DNA of 41,878 bases, taken from contig JADKKC010000046.1 of NCBI GenBank assembly GCA_016720685.1, forward strand, positions 1 through 41,878, written 5' to 3'. The position numbers and the translations under genes are program-made. Shown here in pieces: positions 1 to 10,823 of the stretch. The notes under the pieces are model-generated. The model searched no databases, was not told the DNA's origin, and was given only the letters and a program-made list of their open reading frames with translations. Position 1 is the stretch's first letter; the number at the start of each line of letters is the position of its first letter. The stretch is from Zoogloea sp. GTDB lineage: Bacteria > Pseudomonadota > Gammaproteobacteria > Burkholderiales > Rhodocyclaceae.

Positions 1-2
1 AC

Positions 3-1260
<1,258 letters not shown>

Positions 1261-1312
1261 GCACGCACCAAGTCTGAGGGCCGGGCTGAAACCCGACCCT
1301 CACAAAAAACCG

Positions 1313-1340
1313 AAACGGGCCGCGATTGCGGCCCGTTTTT
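1313..1340 (+). terminator. Rho-independent terminator of thiC
   Basis: The 11-bp stem AAACGGGCCGC (1313-1323) pairs with GCGGCCCGTTT (1328-1338) around the loop GATT, and the run of T continues to 1340. It lies 52 bp past the thiC stop. The A-run on the 5' side means it could also act weakly on the other strand. Confidence 0.9.
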
Positions 1341-1656
1341 CGTGAAGCTGCAGCGCGCTTTCCCGCCACATCTCGTCCATCCCGGACCGAAGGCGCTCAA
1401 CCAACACCCCAAGCTCATCGAGCAGCAAGACGCGGGGCGGCCTTTCGATAATGCCCCGGCCATACCCGCAACGACACGCCCAGGCATCTTCCAAAGATGC
1501 GTTCCGAAGCGCCCTTTCCGGACCGGTCAGCCATCGTGAAATAGTACCGAATCTCTATTTAAGGCTTTATCAAATATGTCGTTATTGACATTATTGACTG
1601 TTTTGGCGTAACGAGCCCGACACGCCGACGACACCGGAAAAAGCCTGAAGAGCGAC
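1341..1656. other. Intergenic stretch with no supported gene
   Basis: Short open frames occur on both strands here, but none has a recognisable domain, a convincing ribosome site or any match I know. The first 190 bases are GC-rich. From about 1540 the sequence turns AT-rich, as expected for the promoter region of the downstream pilin operon. Confidence 0.6.
1585..1614 (+). promoter_or_regulatory. Candidate sigma-70 promoter of the minor pilin operon
   Basis: TTGACA (1585-1590) is followed after 18 bp by TAACGA (1609-1614), in the only AT-rich part of the gap and about 40 bp before the fimT start. The -35 is perfect, but the -10 matches TATAAT poorly, so the assignment is tentative. No -24/-12 sigma-54 motif was seen here. 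Confidence 0.3.
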
Positions 1657-2242
1657 ATGAAAAGACATAAATTACAAGGTATTACGCTGATTGAAGTGCT
1701 GGTGGGGATCACCATAGTCGCCATCCTCACAAGCGTCGCCACGCCCTCCTTTACCGCCCTGCTCAGCGTGAATCGCCTCGCCACCCAGGCGAACGAAATA
1801 CTCGGGGCATTGACGATTTCGCGCAGCGAAGCCATTCGGCTGAACAAGCGGGTCGTGTTTTGCCGCAGCGACGACGGCACGAGCTGCGCGGCTGGCGGCG
1901 GCAACTGGCAGGGCTGGCTGGTTTTCGCCGACAACAACGCCAACGACCTGCCCGACGCCGGTGAAATCCTGCGTACGGGGACGATCGCCTCGGGCCTCGC
2001 TGGTCGTCCAGGGCAGCCCCGCGATCTCCGTCCAGAACAATCGCGTCCAGACCGGCGCCGACGGTTTCGCCCGATCCGCACCCGGTTCATCGAATGCGCT
2101 GCTCCAGGCCCGCCTGTCGGTCTGCATCGCCACCTCTTCGCCAGAACAGAACACCCGTGAAATCAGAATCACCGCGGGCGGGCATGCCGTCGTCGTGCCG
2201 GTGAACAACGACGGCGAGTGCCCGTCACCCTCGAACTCCTGA
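1657..2242 (+). CDS. fimT: FimT/GspH-family minor pseudopilin (one frameshift)
   Basis: This is a type IV minor prepilin of the FimT/FimU (GspH) family, cleaved and methylated by PilD and thought to help prime pilus assembly. The start MKRHKLQG is a short leader ending in the prepilin-peptidase Gly. Mature ITLIEVLVG has Glu at +5 and then a hydrophobic helix. A disulfide-type pair of cysteines and the GNWQGWLVF block are typical of GspH. The frame is lost around 1988-2000: up to GEILRTGTIAS is in one frame, then SLVVQGSPAISVQNNRVQT to the C-terminal CIATSS...GECPSP block continues one base later. Deleting one G of the GGG at 1992-1994 gives a continuous 194-residue protein, the expected FimT size. 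First gene of the pilVWXY1E operon. Confidence 0.85.
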
Positions 2243-2260
2243 TCGACAGAGCCACGCTCC

Positions 2261-2719
2261 ATGGCCATGAGAAAAACGATTCCCCGCGCTCGACAAAAAG
2301 GTGTCGGCCTGATTGAGGCGCTCGTCTCGATGGTGATCCTGTCCCTGTGCCTGCTCGGCATGGCGGCGCTTCAGGGAGTGGCCCTGCGCGACAGCCAGAG
2401 CGCCCAGTCCCGCTCCATGGCGGCGATCATGAGCTACTCCATCGCCGATGCGATGCGCGCCAACATCACGGCCGCCCGCAACGGCGACTACACCCTCCAG
2501 AGCTGCCCGACCTCCAGCGTCGAGGTCGCCGTCGTCAATACCCTGGCCGCATCCGACCTGAACGCCTGGAGCCAGTCCCTGAAGAGCGCAATCGGTCAAA
2601 CCGCCTGCGGCACCATCAACTGCAACGCCGGGCAATGCGATGTGAAGATCGAATGGGACGACTCCCGTGCCACCGCAGGCAACAGCAGCCATGCGCTCAT
2701 CACCCGGATTCAGCTATGA
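2261..2719 (+). CDS. pilV: Type IV pilus modification protein PilV
   Basis: A minor pilin of 152 residues. The leader MAMRKTIPRARQKG precedes VGLIEALVSMVILSLCLLGM, with Glu at +5 of the mature form and a long hydrophobic helix. The following segment LQGVALRDSQSAQSRSMA and a cysteine-bearing C-terminal part match the PilV family. PilV, PilW, PilX and PilE with PilY1 form the complex that sits at the pilus tip and promotes assembly. It starts 18 bp after fimT and its TGA overlaps the ATG of pilW (ATGA). A second Met codon six bases in is an alternative start. Confidence 0.9.
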   Translation: MAMRKTIPRARQKGVGLIEALVSMVILSLCLLGMAALQGVALRDSQSAQSRSMAAIMSYSIADAMRANITAARNGDYTLQSCPTSSVEVAVVNTLAASDLNAWSQSLKSAIGQTACGTINCNAGQCDVKIEWDDSRATAGNSSHALITRIQL

Positions 2720-3747
2720 CGATGCCGGCACGCCGCCGCATCGCCCTTGCCATGTGCGCGCAAGGTTATACGCTTGTCGAGCTCATGGTGTCCCTTGTGC
2801 TCGGGATGGTGCTGGTCGGCGGTGTGTTTGTGGTTTTCATGGGTAGCCGGGCAAGCTTCTCGACCACCGACAACCTCTCGAAGATGCAGGACTCGGCCCG
2901 CATCGCCTTCATCCTCATCGATCGCGAGATCCGCGAGGCGAGCAGCACCGGCTGTGGCAACGGCAGCCGCTCCGACAACAACATCGGCAAGCGCAACGTC
3001 AGCATCCTGAATGCGGCACAAGCAACGCCTCCGGCCTGGTGGAGCGTACTGGGCCTGGGCATTCAGGGCTTCGGCGCCAATATTGCGATGCCCGCCATCG
3101 CAATCGGCTCCCTGCAGGGCCAGCGCACCGGCACCACCGATGCCATTCAGCTCGCCGGCGCCTACGGCTCGGGTTTCAGCGTCGAAAAGCACGACAGCAT
3201 CAAGAACGAATTCACGCTCAACGCCTCATCCCACATCTCCGCAAACGACATCCTGATTGCCTGCGACTACAAGCAGTCGAGCGTTTTCAGCGCCTCCAGC
3301 GCCGCCGCGAACAAGGTCGGCTATGCCCCGGGCAGCAGCAGCGCCAGCAACTGCAGCACGCTTCTCGGCTTCGACGTGGGCACCACCTGCACCACCACGT
3401 CCTACCAGTACGACGCGCTGATTGCACGACTCTCCCGCTTCGGCGCCAGCGCCTGGTACGTGGGCAACAACGCCAGCGGCCGCAGCTCGCTCTACCGGAT
3501 CTTCATGAACGGCAATCCGGAAGAAATCGCCCCCGGCGTCACCGACATGCAGATCCGCTACCTGCCGGTCGGTGGAGGCGCCTATGTCAACGCAAGCGAT
3601 GTGGCCGACTGGGGATCCATAGTGGCGGTGCGGCTGACGCTGAGCTTCGAAAGCCAGGATGCCGGCGTCTCCACCGCAAGCACGGGCGACCGGCGCCTCG
3701 GCACGGTCGCAAGCAGCACCATCCTGCTCAGAAACAGACTGCCATGA
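2716..3747 (+). CDS. pilW: Type IV pilus assembly protein PilW
   Basis: 343 residues. The short N-terminal leader ends AQG, followed by YTLVELMVSLVLGMVLVGGVF, a canonical prepilin cleavage site with Glu at +5. Downstream SRASFSTTDNLSKMQDSARIAF and DREIREASSTGCG are typical PilW blocks, and the C-terminal half contains the usual cysteine-containing beta domain. PilW is a minor pilin of the tip complex. Its ATG overlaps the pilV stop and its TGA overlaps the pilX ATG, which indicates translational coupling. The open frame extends upstream through pilV in another frame, but the prepilin leader fixes the start at 2716 (or the Met at 2722). Confidence 0.92.
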   Translation: MTMPARRRIALAMCAQGYTLVELMVSLVLGMVLVGGVFVVFMGSRASFSTTDNLSKMQDSARIAFILIDREIREASSTGCGNGSRSDNNIGKRNVSILNAAQATPPAWWSVLGLGIQGFGANIAMPAIAIGSLQGQRTGTTDAIQLAGAYGSGFSVEKHDSIKNEFTLNASSHISANDILIACDYKQSSVFSASSAAANKVGYAPGSSSASNCSTLLGFDVGTTCTTTSYQYDALIARLSRFGASAWYVGNNASGRSSLYRIFMNGNPEEIAPGVTDMQIRYLPVGGGAYVNASDVADWGSIVAVRLTLSFESQDAGVSTASTGDRRLGTVASSTILLRNRLP

Positions 3748-4247
3748 TCCCGAACCGACACAACCAAAGCGGCGTGGCGCTCATCGCGTCCCTGGTGATC
3801 CTGCTGATCATCACGCTCTTCGGCCTTTCCTCGATGCGCAGCGCCGGCCTGCAGGAAAGAATGAGCGGCAACCAGTACGACAAGAACCTTGTCCTCGAAG
3901 CCGCCGAGGCGGCGCTGCGCGAGGGCGAGGCCGTCGCCGCCGCGCCGCTCACGATCCCCGCCGCCTGCAACAACGGCCTGTGCCCGACCCTGCCCGTCGG
4001 CGGCACCGACCGCTGGCTCGACACCACGTTCACGGCCTGGCGGGCAGCCAAGAGCACCAACGACAAACTGGTCTCCAGCCAGTTCATCATCGAAGACATG
4101 GGCGCGCAGCCCGTCGATGGCACCTGCCATTTCCAGACCCCCATCGAACCGACATGCCTGGTTCCCCTGTACCGCGTCACGGCCCGCGCAACTGCCACCA
4201 ACGGGCGCGGAACGACGGTCACTCTTCAATCGAACATACGCCAATAA
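3744..4247 (+). CDS. pilX: Type IV pilus assembly protein PilX
   Basis: 167 residues. MIPNRHNQSG is the leader, and VALIASLVILLIITLFGLSSM is the hydrophobic segment. The position normally held by Glu+5 is Ala, as is common in PilX/GspK-like pseudopilins at the tip of the fibre. The segment LQERMSGNQYDKNLVLEAAEAALREGE is the PilX signature. Two pairs of cysteines in the C-terminal half could form disulfides. The ATG overlaps the pilW TGA. The start is set by the leader, not by the longer upstream open frame. Confidence 0.9.
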   Translation: MIPNRHNQSGVALIASLVILLIITLFGLSSMRSAGLQERMSGNQYDKNLVLEAAEAALREGEAVAAAPLTIPAACNNGLCPTLPVGGTDRWLDTTFTAWRAAKSTNDKLVSSQFIIEDMGAQPVDGTCHFQTPIEPTCLVPLYRVTARATATNGRGTTVTLQSNIRQ

Positions 4248-4261
4248 GCGCGGAGCCCCTC

Positions 4262-7200
4262 ATGAGAAGCCCGTCCACCCGCAAATCCGGTTCGAAAGCC
4301 GCGCGCCTCCTGACGCCGTCCGTGCTGGCCATCGCCCTTGCCATGGCCAGCCAGCCGGCCTGCGCCCTTGTGGATCTTCCTGCCGCGCCCCTGCAATCGG
4401 CTGCCGCCATTCCATCGAACATCCTGTTCCTGCTCGACGACTCGGGCAGCATGCAGTTCGAGATGATGCCGGACACGCTGACCTACACCAACGACCCCTA
4501 TGGCAGAGACTGGGTCGTGTATCTCTTCCCGCCGAAGGACGTCTACGGAGGCGGCACTTACGAGCCGCGGATCCCGTCCTTCGACGACAGCAACTACCAC
4601 AACTACTTCAAAGCGCTCCCCCTACAACAACTCGGTCTTTTACGACCCGACGATCACCTACAAGCCCTGGGTCAAGTACGACGGGACACCCTATGCGGCA
4701 GCCTCGACCACCGCCGCACTCTACAACCCCGCCACCCCGACCCTCGACAGCCTCAACCTGACCACCCAGCAGTCGGTGGACACCTACACGTACACCCTGG
4801 TCACGGAAAGCGACGTGAACCGCACGATCCCCGTCGCCTGTGGCACCCTGCCGTGCTCGACCACCTACTGGCCGATCACCTTCTACATGTACAAGGGCAC
4901 GGGCGACACCACCCTCAAGACCAGCTACGTCAAGTACCAGATTCGCGGCAGCGCAGGCTACCGCAAGGATCTGAGCGACACCTCCGAGAGCTCGGTGAGC
5001 ACCTTCACCTGGGGCTCCGTGACGCGCACCGTAGCCGAAGAAACCCAGAACTTCGCCAACTGGTTTACCTACTACCGCGCACGCGCACTGGCGGCAAAGG
5101 CCGGCGCCAGCATCGCGTTCTCCAAGCTCGGCACCAACTACCGGGTTGGCCACACCACGATCAACACGACAAACATCGGCAATCCCATTCCCACCTCGGG
5201 CACGTTCGAAACCACCAATCGCCAGAACTGGTTCAGCGCAATGCTCGGCACCACCTTTCCGCCCCTGGGAACGCCGCTGAAGCAAGCCCTCGACCGGGCC
5301 GGGCAGTATTTCTCCCGCAGCGACGACGCGGGCCCCTACGGGCCGGCCCCGCACCTGTCGTGCCGCCGCAACTTCACGATCCTGACCACCGACGGCTACT
5401 ACAACTCGGCCACCATCAGCGGCATCGACAACGAAGACAACATGTCCGGCCCGCTCATCACCGGCCCCGGCGGACAGAGCTACCAATACACGCCAGCCCG
5501 GCCCTACCTGGACAGCTACAGCAACACCCTCGCCGATGTTTCGATGTACTACTGGAAACAGGATCTGCGGATCGACCTTCCCAACAACATCCGGGCAACC
5601 GGCACCAACCCCTCGTTCTGGCAAAACATGAACACCTTCACCCTGTCGCTCGGGGTGCAAGGCAAGCTCAGCCCGTCGACGTCCCTGCTCGGCCTCAAGA
5701 GCGGCGCAATCAACTGGCCCGACCCCCTGGCCGGCAGCGACCAGAAGGTCGACGATCTCTGGCACGCGGCAGAAAACGGCCGCGGCAAGTTCGTTGCCGC
5801 CAAGAATCCCGCCGAATTCGCCGACGGCCTGGTCGCGGCGCTCAACACCATCGGCGAATCCGGCGGCACGTGGAACATCGCCCTGACGTCCTACATGCTC
5901 GAGGCCGACGGCAAGGTCTTCGTTGCCCGTTACGACGGCACCTGGGGCGGCGACTTGTGGGCCGTCGGCTACAACAGCTCGGGCTACATGAACACCACCT
6001 CGGACGGCACCCCGATCCCCGTCTGGAAGGCCTCCGAAAACCTGCCGGCCGCCGCGTCACGCAAAATCTTCACCTGGAAGGATTCCGGCAGCAACGGCAT
6101 CACCTTCGACTACACAAACCTCAGTTCAGCCAAGAAAACGGCCATCGGCAGCTCGGCCGTCGTCGACTACCTGCGCGGCGTCACGTCCGGCGAAGCCGCC
6201 AACGGCGGCAGCTTCCGCAACCGCAGCTCGCTGATCGGCGACACCGCCAACCCCGCGCCCGTCTACGTGAAGGCGTCCAACACCGTTTTTGTCGCAGCCA
6301 ACGACGGCATGCTGCACGCCTTCAATGCGCAAACGGGCGTCGAGCATTTCGCCTACATCCCTGGCGGCGTCAATTTTGCCAACCTCAACGCGCTGTCGAG
6401 CCCGACCTACTCGCACAAGTTCATCAACGATGGCGAGATCACCGTCTCCGATCTGGCCACCACCGGCAAGAACATCCTGGTCGGCAGCCTCGGGCGGGGC
6501 GGCAAAACGATCTACGCCCTCAACGTCACCACCCCCACCAGCTTCGGCACAGCCGACGCACTGTGGGAGTTCACCGACACCGACCTCGGGCAAACCCTCG
6601 GCAAGCCGGTGATCGTCAAGATGAACACCGGCGAGTGGGCCGTGATCATCGCCAACGGCTACAACAGCACCAACGAAAAGGCCTTCCTGTTCGTCCTCAA
6701 CCTGAACACCGGCGCACTGATCAAGAAGATCGCGACGGGCGCAGGCTCGGGCACCGCCTCGAACGGGCTGGGGAGCCCGGTTGCCTTCGACCAGAACGGC
6801 GACGGGAAAGTCGACCTGATCTATGCCGGCGACCTTCTCGGCAACTTCTGGAAGTTCAGCGTCATGGGCGACACGACCACCTGGAGCGCCTCTTCAATCT
6901 TCGTCGCCCAGGACGCCAGCAACAACATCCAGCCCATCACCGGCGCATTCACCGTCGCCATCGACCCCAAGACCAACAAACGCTGGATCTTCGGCGGAAC
7001 AGGGCGCTACCTGAGCAACACCGACGTCTCCAGCAAGGCGGTCCAGAGCTGGTACGGCATCATCGACGACGGCACGACGATCACCTCTCGAGCCGCCCTC
7101 GTCCAGCGCACCGTCAGCGCCGCAGGCGCCCAGAGCGCCTACATCACCCGGACCTTCTCGAGCGCCGTTACCGGCGACATGACCGGCAAGAAGGGCTGGT

Positions 7201-7613
7201 ACGTGGACTTCCCGGCCGATGGCGAACGGATCGTTTCCCGCAGCCAGTACTCCGCGGGCATTCTTTACGCCAGCAGCATCGTCCCCACGTCGGACGTGTG
7301 CGCCTCGGGCGGCAGCGGCTACCTCAACGCGCTGGACGCTTATACCGGCGGCAGCCTCACGGTGCCCTTCTTCGACGTCAACAACGACAAGCTCTTCAAC
7401 GAGGGCGACAAGAAGCTCAGCGGCAGCAAGCTCGTTCCGGCCGGCTCGGTCAAAACGGGCGGCATGATCGGCGAACTCAACATCAAGAAGACCACCGACT
7501 CCAAGTTCACCGCCCTGAGCTGCGACACCACCGGCGCCTGCCAGCAGCAACTGAACGTCAACCTCAGCCTGCTCAAGGGACGCATCTCGTGGCGGGAAAT
7601 CCTCGCGGATTGA
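4262..7613 (+). CDS. pilY1: Type IV pilus tip adhesin/biogenesis protein PilY1 (one frameshift)
   Basis: PilY1 is the large secreted tip-associated protein that binds surfaces and Ca2+ and controls extension/retraction. Corrected length is 1116 residues. It begins with a signal peptide (LTPSVLAIALAMASQPACA), then the von Willebrand A metal-site motif DDSGSM at about residues 59-64. The C-terminal half is the PilY beta-propeller, with VFVAANDGMLHAFNAQTG, a Ca2+ loop DQNGDGKVD (about 843-851) and YAGDLLGNFWKF. The end, GRISWREILAD, is the typical PilY1 terminus. The frame breaks at the CCCCC run 4618-4622: SNYHNYFKALP is in one frame and YNNSVFYDPTITYKPW continues one base later. Removing one C joins them exactly. 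It starts 14 bp after pilX. Confidence 0.93.
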
Positions 7614-7683
7614 ACGGCCCATCCGGGCGCACGACACAGGCAAGCAGGCTTTCAACATGGAAACAGGCAGGGACGACTCAGCG

Positions 7684-8139
7684 ATGACCAAGACACAATC
7701 AGGTTCCGCCGCCTGGCGGCTCAAGCACCAGGCAGGAGTAACCCTTCTCGAGATCATGATCGTCGTCTGCATCGTCGGCATCCTGGCCATGATCGCCTAC
7801 CCGAACTACACCAGCCACCTTGTCCGGAGCAAACGCACCCAGGCGGTGTCCTGCCTGCAGGAAGCCGCCCAGTACATGGAGCGTTTCTACACGACCAACC
7901 TGCGCTACGACCAGACCACCGGCGGCGTCGCCGTCAGCCTGCCCGCCACCGCCTGCATCAAGGACATGAACGGAAACTACGTCGTTTCCATTTCGAGCGT
8001 CGCCGCCAACACCTTCGTCCTGCAGGCAATCCCCCAGGGCAGCCAGGCCAGCCGGGAAACCGAGTGCGGCACCCTCACGCTCAGCCAGAACGGCACCAAG
8101 ACCGTCTCGGGCACCGGCAAAGCCGCCACCTGCTGGTAA
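7684..8139 (+). CDS. pilE: Type IV minor pilin PilE
   Basis: 151 residues from the ATG at 7684; an in-frame ATG at 7657 would add nine residues. The leader ends KHQAG and mature VTLLEIMIVVCIVGILAMIAYPNYTSHLVRSKR is a textbook N-terminal pilin helix with Glu+5. The first mature residue is Val rather than Phe/Ile. The C-terminal domain has paired cysteines (ETECGTLTLSQNGTKT and the final CW) as in the disulfide loop of PilE-type pilins. It is the last gene of the minor pilin operon. Major pilins are normally encoded alone, so this is taken as the minor PilE. Confidence 0.9.
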   Translation: MTKTQSGSAAWRLKHQAGVTLLEIMIVVCIVGILAMIAYPNYTSHLVRSKRTQAVSCLQEAAQYMERFYTTNLRYDQTTGGVAVSLPATACIKDMNGNYVVSISSVAANTFVLQAIPQGSQASRETECGTLTLSQNGTKTVSGTGKAATCW

Positions 8140-8152
8140 AAGGCACGATCCG

Positions 8153-8176
8153 CACGGGCGGCTCAGATCGCCCGTG
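8153..8176 (+). terminator. Hairpin after pilE, possible terminator
   Basis: CACGGGCG (8153-8160) pairs with CGCCCGTG (8169-8176) around an 8-base loop, 13 bp after the pilE stop. No T-run follows, so it is either a weak or Rho-assisted terminator or an mRNA-stabilising 3' structure. Confidence 0.4.
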
Positions 8177-8295
8177 ACACCCAAAAACCGCTCGGCCCCA
8201 AGGTGGCAAACGACATTCGCCTGAACTCATGCGCCCCGCGCCGCGCCCGCCGGTGCTAGCATTGGCGCATCCCCAAAAACAACCGGCGCCCCGCG

Positions 8296-8679
8296 ATGAA
8301 CCTCGAAAAAGTCATCTTCGGTTTCTTCATTGTCTTTGCTGCGACCCTGAACTTCGGCTTCTTTATCGGCGAGATCGACAACCCGGTTCACCACGACATC
8401 TACGAGCTTTTCGCGGCGGTGGTGGTCAACCTGATCGCCACCGTACTCAAGTTTGGCGACCGTACCCAGATCGGGGCCATTCACCTCGCCACCAGCCTGG
8501 TGGCCGACCTGCAGTTGCTGGCCGCCGCGATGGTGTGGGGCTATGCCGAACACGTGGCCAACACCGGGCTGACCCCCTCGACCATGTCGAGCATCGTGTC
8601 GCTGTCGGGCGGTGCGCTGTTTGCCAACGTGATTTCAGTGGTGATCCTGATCGCCGAGACCATCATGCAGCGGCGCTGA
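8296..8679 (+). CDS. DUF6394-like small membrane protein linked to K+ channel
   Basis: 127 residues with about four predicted membrane segments: VIFGFFIVFAATLNFGFFIG, YELFAAVVVNLIATVL, HLATSLVADLQLLAAAMVW and GGALFANVISVVILIAETI. The composition and layout match the family I know as DUF6394, which occurs next to TrkA-domain ion channels in proteobacteria; no function is established. The stop is four bases before the start of the channel gene, so the two are very likely co-transcribed and may form a complex. The start ATG follows a 156-bp gap after pilE. Confidence 0.7.
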   Translation: MNLEKVIFGFFIVFAATLNFGFFIGEIDNPVHHDIYELFAAVVVNLIATVLKFGDRTQIGAIHLATSLVADLQLLAAAMVWGYAEHVANTGLTPSTMSSIVSLSGGALFANVISVVILIAETIMQRR

Positions 8680-8683
8680 TGCC

Positions 8684-10411
8684 GTGAACGGCACCCCGAC
8701 CAGCACGATTTTTCTGGTTCTGCGGCGGCTGCGCACGCCGCTGATCGTGCTCATCGTGATTTTTTCGGTGTCGGTGCTGGGGCTCACACTGATGCCCGGC
8801 CCGCCGGACCCGAACGGCGGCAGCATGCCGCGGCTGAGTTTTTTCCACGCCACCTATTTCATCAGCTACACCGCAACCACCATCGGTTTTGGCGAAATAC
8901 CCTACGCCTTCTCCGAGCAGCAGCGCCTGTGGGTCACGTTCTGCATTTACCTGTCGGTAATCGGCTGGGCCTACACGCTGGGCACGGTGTTCGCGATGCT
9001 GCAGGACAAGAACTTCCTCAACGCAGTGGCGGCGCAGCGCTTTGCCCGTCAGGTGCGCCACCTGCGCGAACCCTTCTACCTGATCTGCGGCTATGGCGAA
9101 GCCGGGCACCTGATCTGCCAGGCACTGGACGAACTGGGCTACCGGGCGGTGGTGATCGAAAAAGATGAAGCCAAGGTGGGCGACCTCGAACTGCAAAGCT
9201 ACTCGGCCGACATGCCGGCCCTGTGCGCCGACGCCGGCCAGCCCGATACGCTGATCCTCGCCGGGCTCACCAGCCGGTATTGCCGCGGCGTGATCGCCCT
9301 CACCAACGACGACAGCACCAACCTCGCGGTGGCCATCGCCGCGCGCCTGCTGGCCCCGTCGCTGCACGCACTGTGCCGCGCCGAGCATGCCGAAACAGCG
9401 GCCAACATGGCCTCCTTCGGCACCCGCCACATCATCAATCCCTTTGAAAAATTCGGCGAATACATGGCCCTGGCCCTGCACTCGCCGGCGGCCTACAACC
9501 TGCTGCTGTGGCTTACCGGCCTGCCGGGCACCACGGTCACCCGCCACCGGGAGCCCCCCGAGGGCAAGTGGGTGCTGTGCGGTTATGGCACCTTCGGAAG
9601 GGTAATGACCGAGGCGCTGGAGAACGCCGGACTGCCGGTCACCATCATCGACCGCGCCGCGCCGCTCGCCGCGGCGCACAGCTGGATCAAGGGCGACGGC
9701 ACCGGCGGCGAAGCCCTCCGGGCGGCGGGCATCGCCGACGCCGTCGGCATCGTTGCCGCCACCGCCAGCGACGTCAACAACCTCTCCACCGTGGTCACCG
9801 CCCGGGAGCTCAACCCAAAGCTCTTTACCGTGCTGCGCCAGAACCACGTTGCCAACCGGGCGCTGTTCGACGCCTTCGAATCGGATTTCGCGATGGTGCC
9901 CGCCGAGATCGTCGCCCACGAATGCCTCGCAATCCTGACCACCCCGCTGCTCGCGCCCTTCCTGGCCTTCGTGCGCCAGGCCGACGACGCCTGGGCCGAG
10001 ACGCTGCTGAATGATCTCACCGGCCGCTTCGGCTGGGACGTGCCCACCGTGTGGAGCGTAAGTCTCAACATCTCGCAGGCACCGTCGGTGTATCGCCTGC
10101 TGATGCGCAACGCGGCAGAACTCAAACTCGGCGAACTGCTGCGCACCCCGGTCACCGACCGCCCGCCGCTGGCCTGCGTCCCGCTGCTGCTGCTGCGCGA
10201 AGGGGATCCGCCGCGCCTCCTGCCCGGCCTCGAGGAGCCCATCCGACTCGGCGACCAACTGCTGCTGGTAGGCAGCGAAACCGCCCGCAAGGATCTGGGG
10301 CTGACCCTCTTCAACAGTCACACGCTGAAGTTCGTGCTGACCGGGCAGGATTTTCCGAGCGGGCTGGTGTGGGAATGGCTGGCCGCCCGGCGGCAGGTGC
10401 GCGACGCCTGA
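8684..10411 (+). CDS. Two-TM potassium channel with two TrkA-N (RCK) domains
   Basis: 575 residues with a GTG start placed four bases after the upstream stop. There are two membrane helices (residues about 18-36 and 84-104) around a pore loop with selectivity filter TIGFGE (66-71, in place of the usual TVGYGD). Two Rossmann-type RCK domains follow, with nucleotide motifs GYGEAG (about 136-141) and GYGTFG (about 300-305), and each is followed by the acidic residue expected at the end of beta-2 (VVIEKDE, TIID). TrkA-C-like segments lie near the end. By family knowledge this is a ligand-gated K+ (or other monovalent cation) channel of the inner membrane, controlled by nucleotides. A tandem RCK pair on one chain means a dimer would supply four domains, as in GsuK/MthK-type channels. 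The ligand is unknown. Confidence 0.88.
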   Translation: MNGTPTSTIFLVLRRLRTPLIVLIVIFSVSVLGLTLMPGPPDPNGGSMPRLSFFHATYFISYTATTIGFGEIPYAFSEQQRLWVTFCIYLSVIGWAYTLGTVFAMLQDKNFLNAVAAQRFARQVRHLREPFYLICGYGEAGHLICQALDELGYRAVVIEKDEAKVGDLELQSYSADMPALCADAGQPDTLILAGLTSRYCRGVIALTNDDSTNLAVAIAARLLAPSLHALCRAEHAETAANMASFGTRHIINPFEKFGEYMALALHSPAAYNLLLWLTGLPGTTVTRHREPPEGKWVLCGYGTFGRVMTEALENAGLPVTIIDRAAPLAAAHSWIKGDGTGGEALRAAGIADAVGIVAATASDVNNLSTVVTARELNPKLFTVLRQNHVANRALFDAFESDFAMVPAEIVAHECLAILTTPLLAPFLAFVRQADDAWAETLLNDLTGRFGWDVPTVWSVSLNISQAPSVYRLLMRNAAELKLGELLRTPVTDRPPLACVPLLLLREGDPPRLLPGLEEPIRLGDQLLLVGSETARKDLGLTLFNSHTLKFVLTGQDFPSGLVWEWLAARRQVRDA

Positions 10412-10459
10412 ACGGCGCGGCCGCAGTTACAATGCGGCACCGCAACAAGCGACCTCCCC

Positions 10460-10822
10460 ATGTTTCTCCGCCTGCCCCAGCCCCTGTTTCGCGCCGCGTT
10501 TGTCGTCGCGGTCATCCTTGTCTTCATTCTGACGATGATGCCTCTGCCCGCCCAGATCAGCGTCGTGTCCAACCAGGACAAGTTTGAACACGCCATCGCC
10601 TTCTGCGTGCTCATGCTGACGGGCTGGAGCGGCTGGCCAGCGCGGGCGCCCCGGATCGCCGCCGGGCTGGTGGCCTACGGCCTGTTGATCGAAATCTGCC
10701 AGCAAACCCTCACCACCAACCGCTACGGCGAAGCCCTGGACTGGCTCGCCGATTCGCTTGGCATCGCCATCGGCCTCGGCCTCATCCGGCTGCTGACCGT
10801 GCGCCAGCGCGCGGCCCACTGA
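10460..10822 (+). CDS. VanZ-like family membrane protein
   Basis: 120 residues. An N-terminal membrane segment (AAFVVAVILVFILTMMPLP) is followed by NQDKFEHAIAFCVLMLTGWSG, the VanZ-family core with Asp-Lys-x-x-His. Next come YGLLIEICQQTLTTNRYGEALDWLADSLGIAIG, containing the conserved Glu-x-x-Q and Asp-x-x-AD-x-x-G motifs, and a final helix. VanZ-like proteins are small integral membrane proteins; their role outside teicoplanin resistance is not defined. It starts 48 bp after the channel gene and a bidirectional hairpin follows. Confidence 0.8.
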   Translation: MFLRLPQPLFRAAFVVAVILVFILTMMPLPAQISVVSNQDKFEHAIAFCVLMLTGWSGWPARAPRIAAGLVAYGLLIEICQQTLTTNRYGEALDWLADSLGIAIGLGLIRLLTVRQRAAH

Positions 10823-10823
10823 C

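Noticed and set aside
1342..1539. Small open frames on both strands after the thiC terminator.
   Set aside because: No ribosome site, no conserved motif and no neighbour relation.
3659..7687. A single plus-strand open frame of over 1300 codons across pilX and pilY1.
   Set aside because: Only its stretch from 4262 to about 4618 is the true PilY1 frame; the rest is Arg/His/Gln-rich out-of-frame translation, while real PilY1 motifs continue in the neighbouring frame.
8663..10321. Long minus-strand open frame opposite the potassium channel gene.
   Set aside because: Its codon pattern mirrors the third-position G/C bias of the real gene and its translation has no domain; it is an antisense shadow common in GC-rich DNA.
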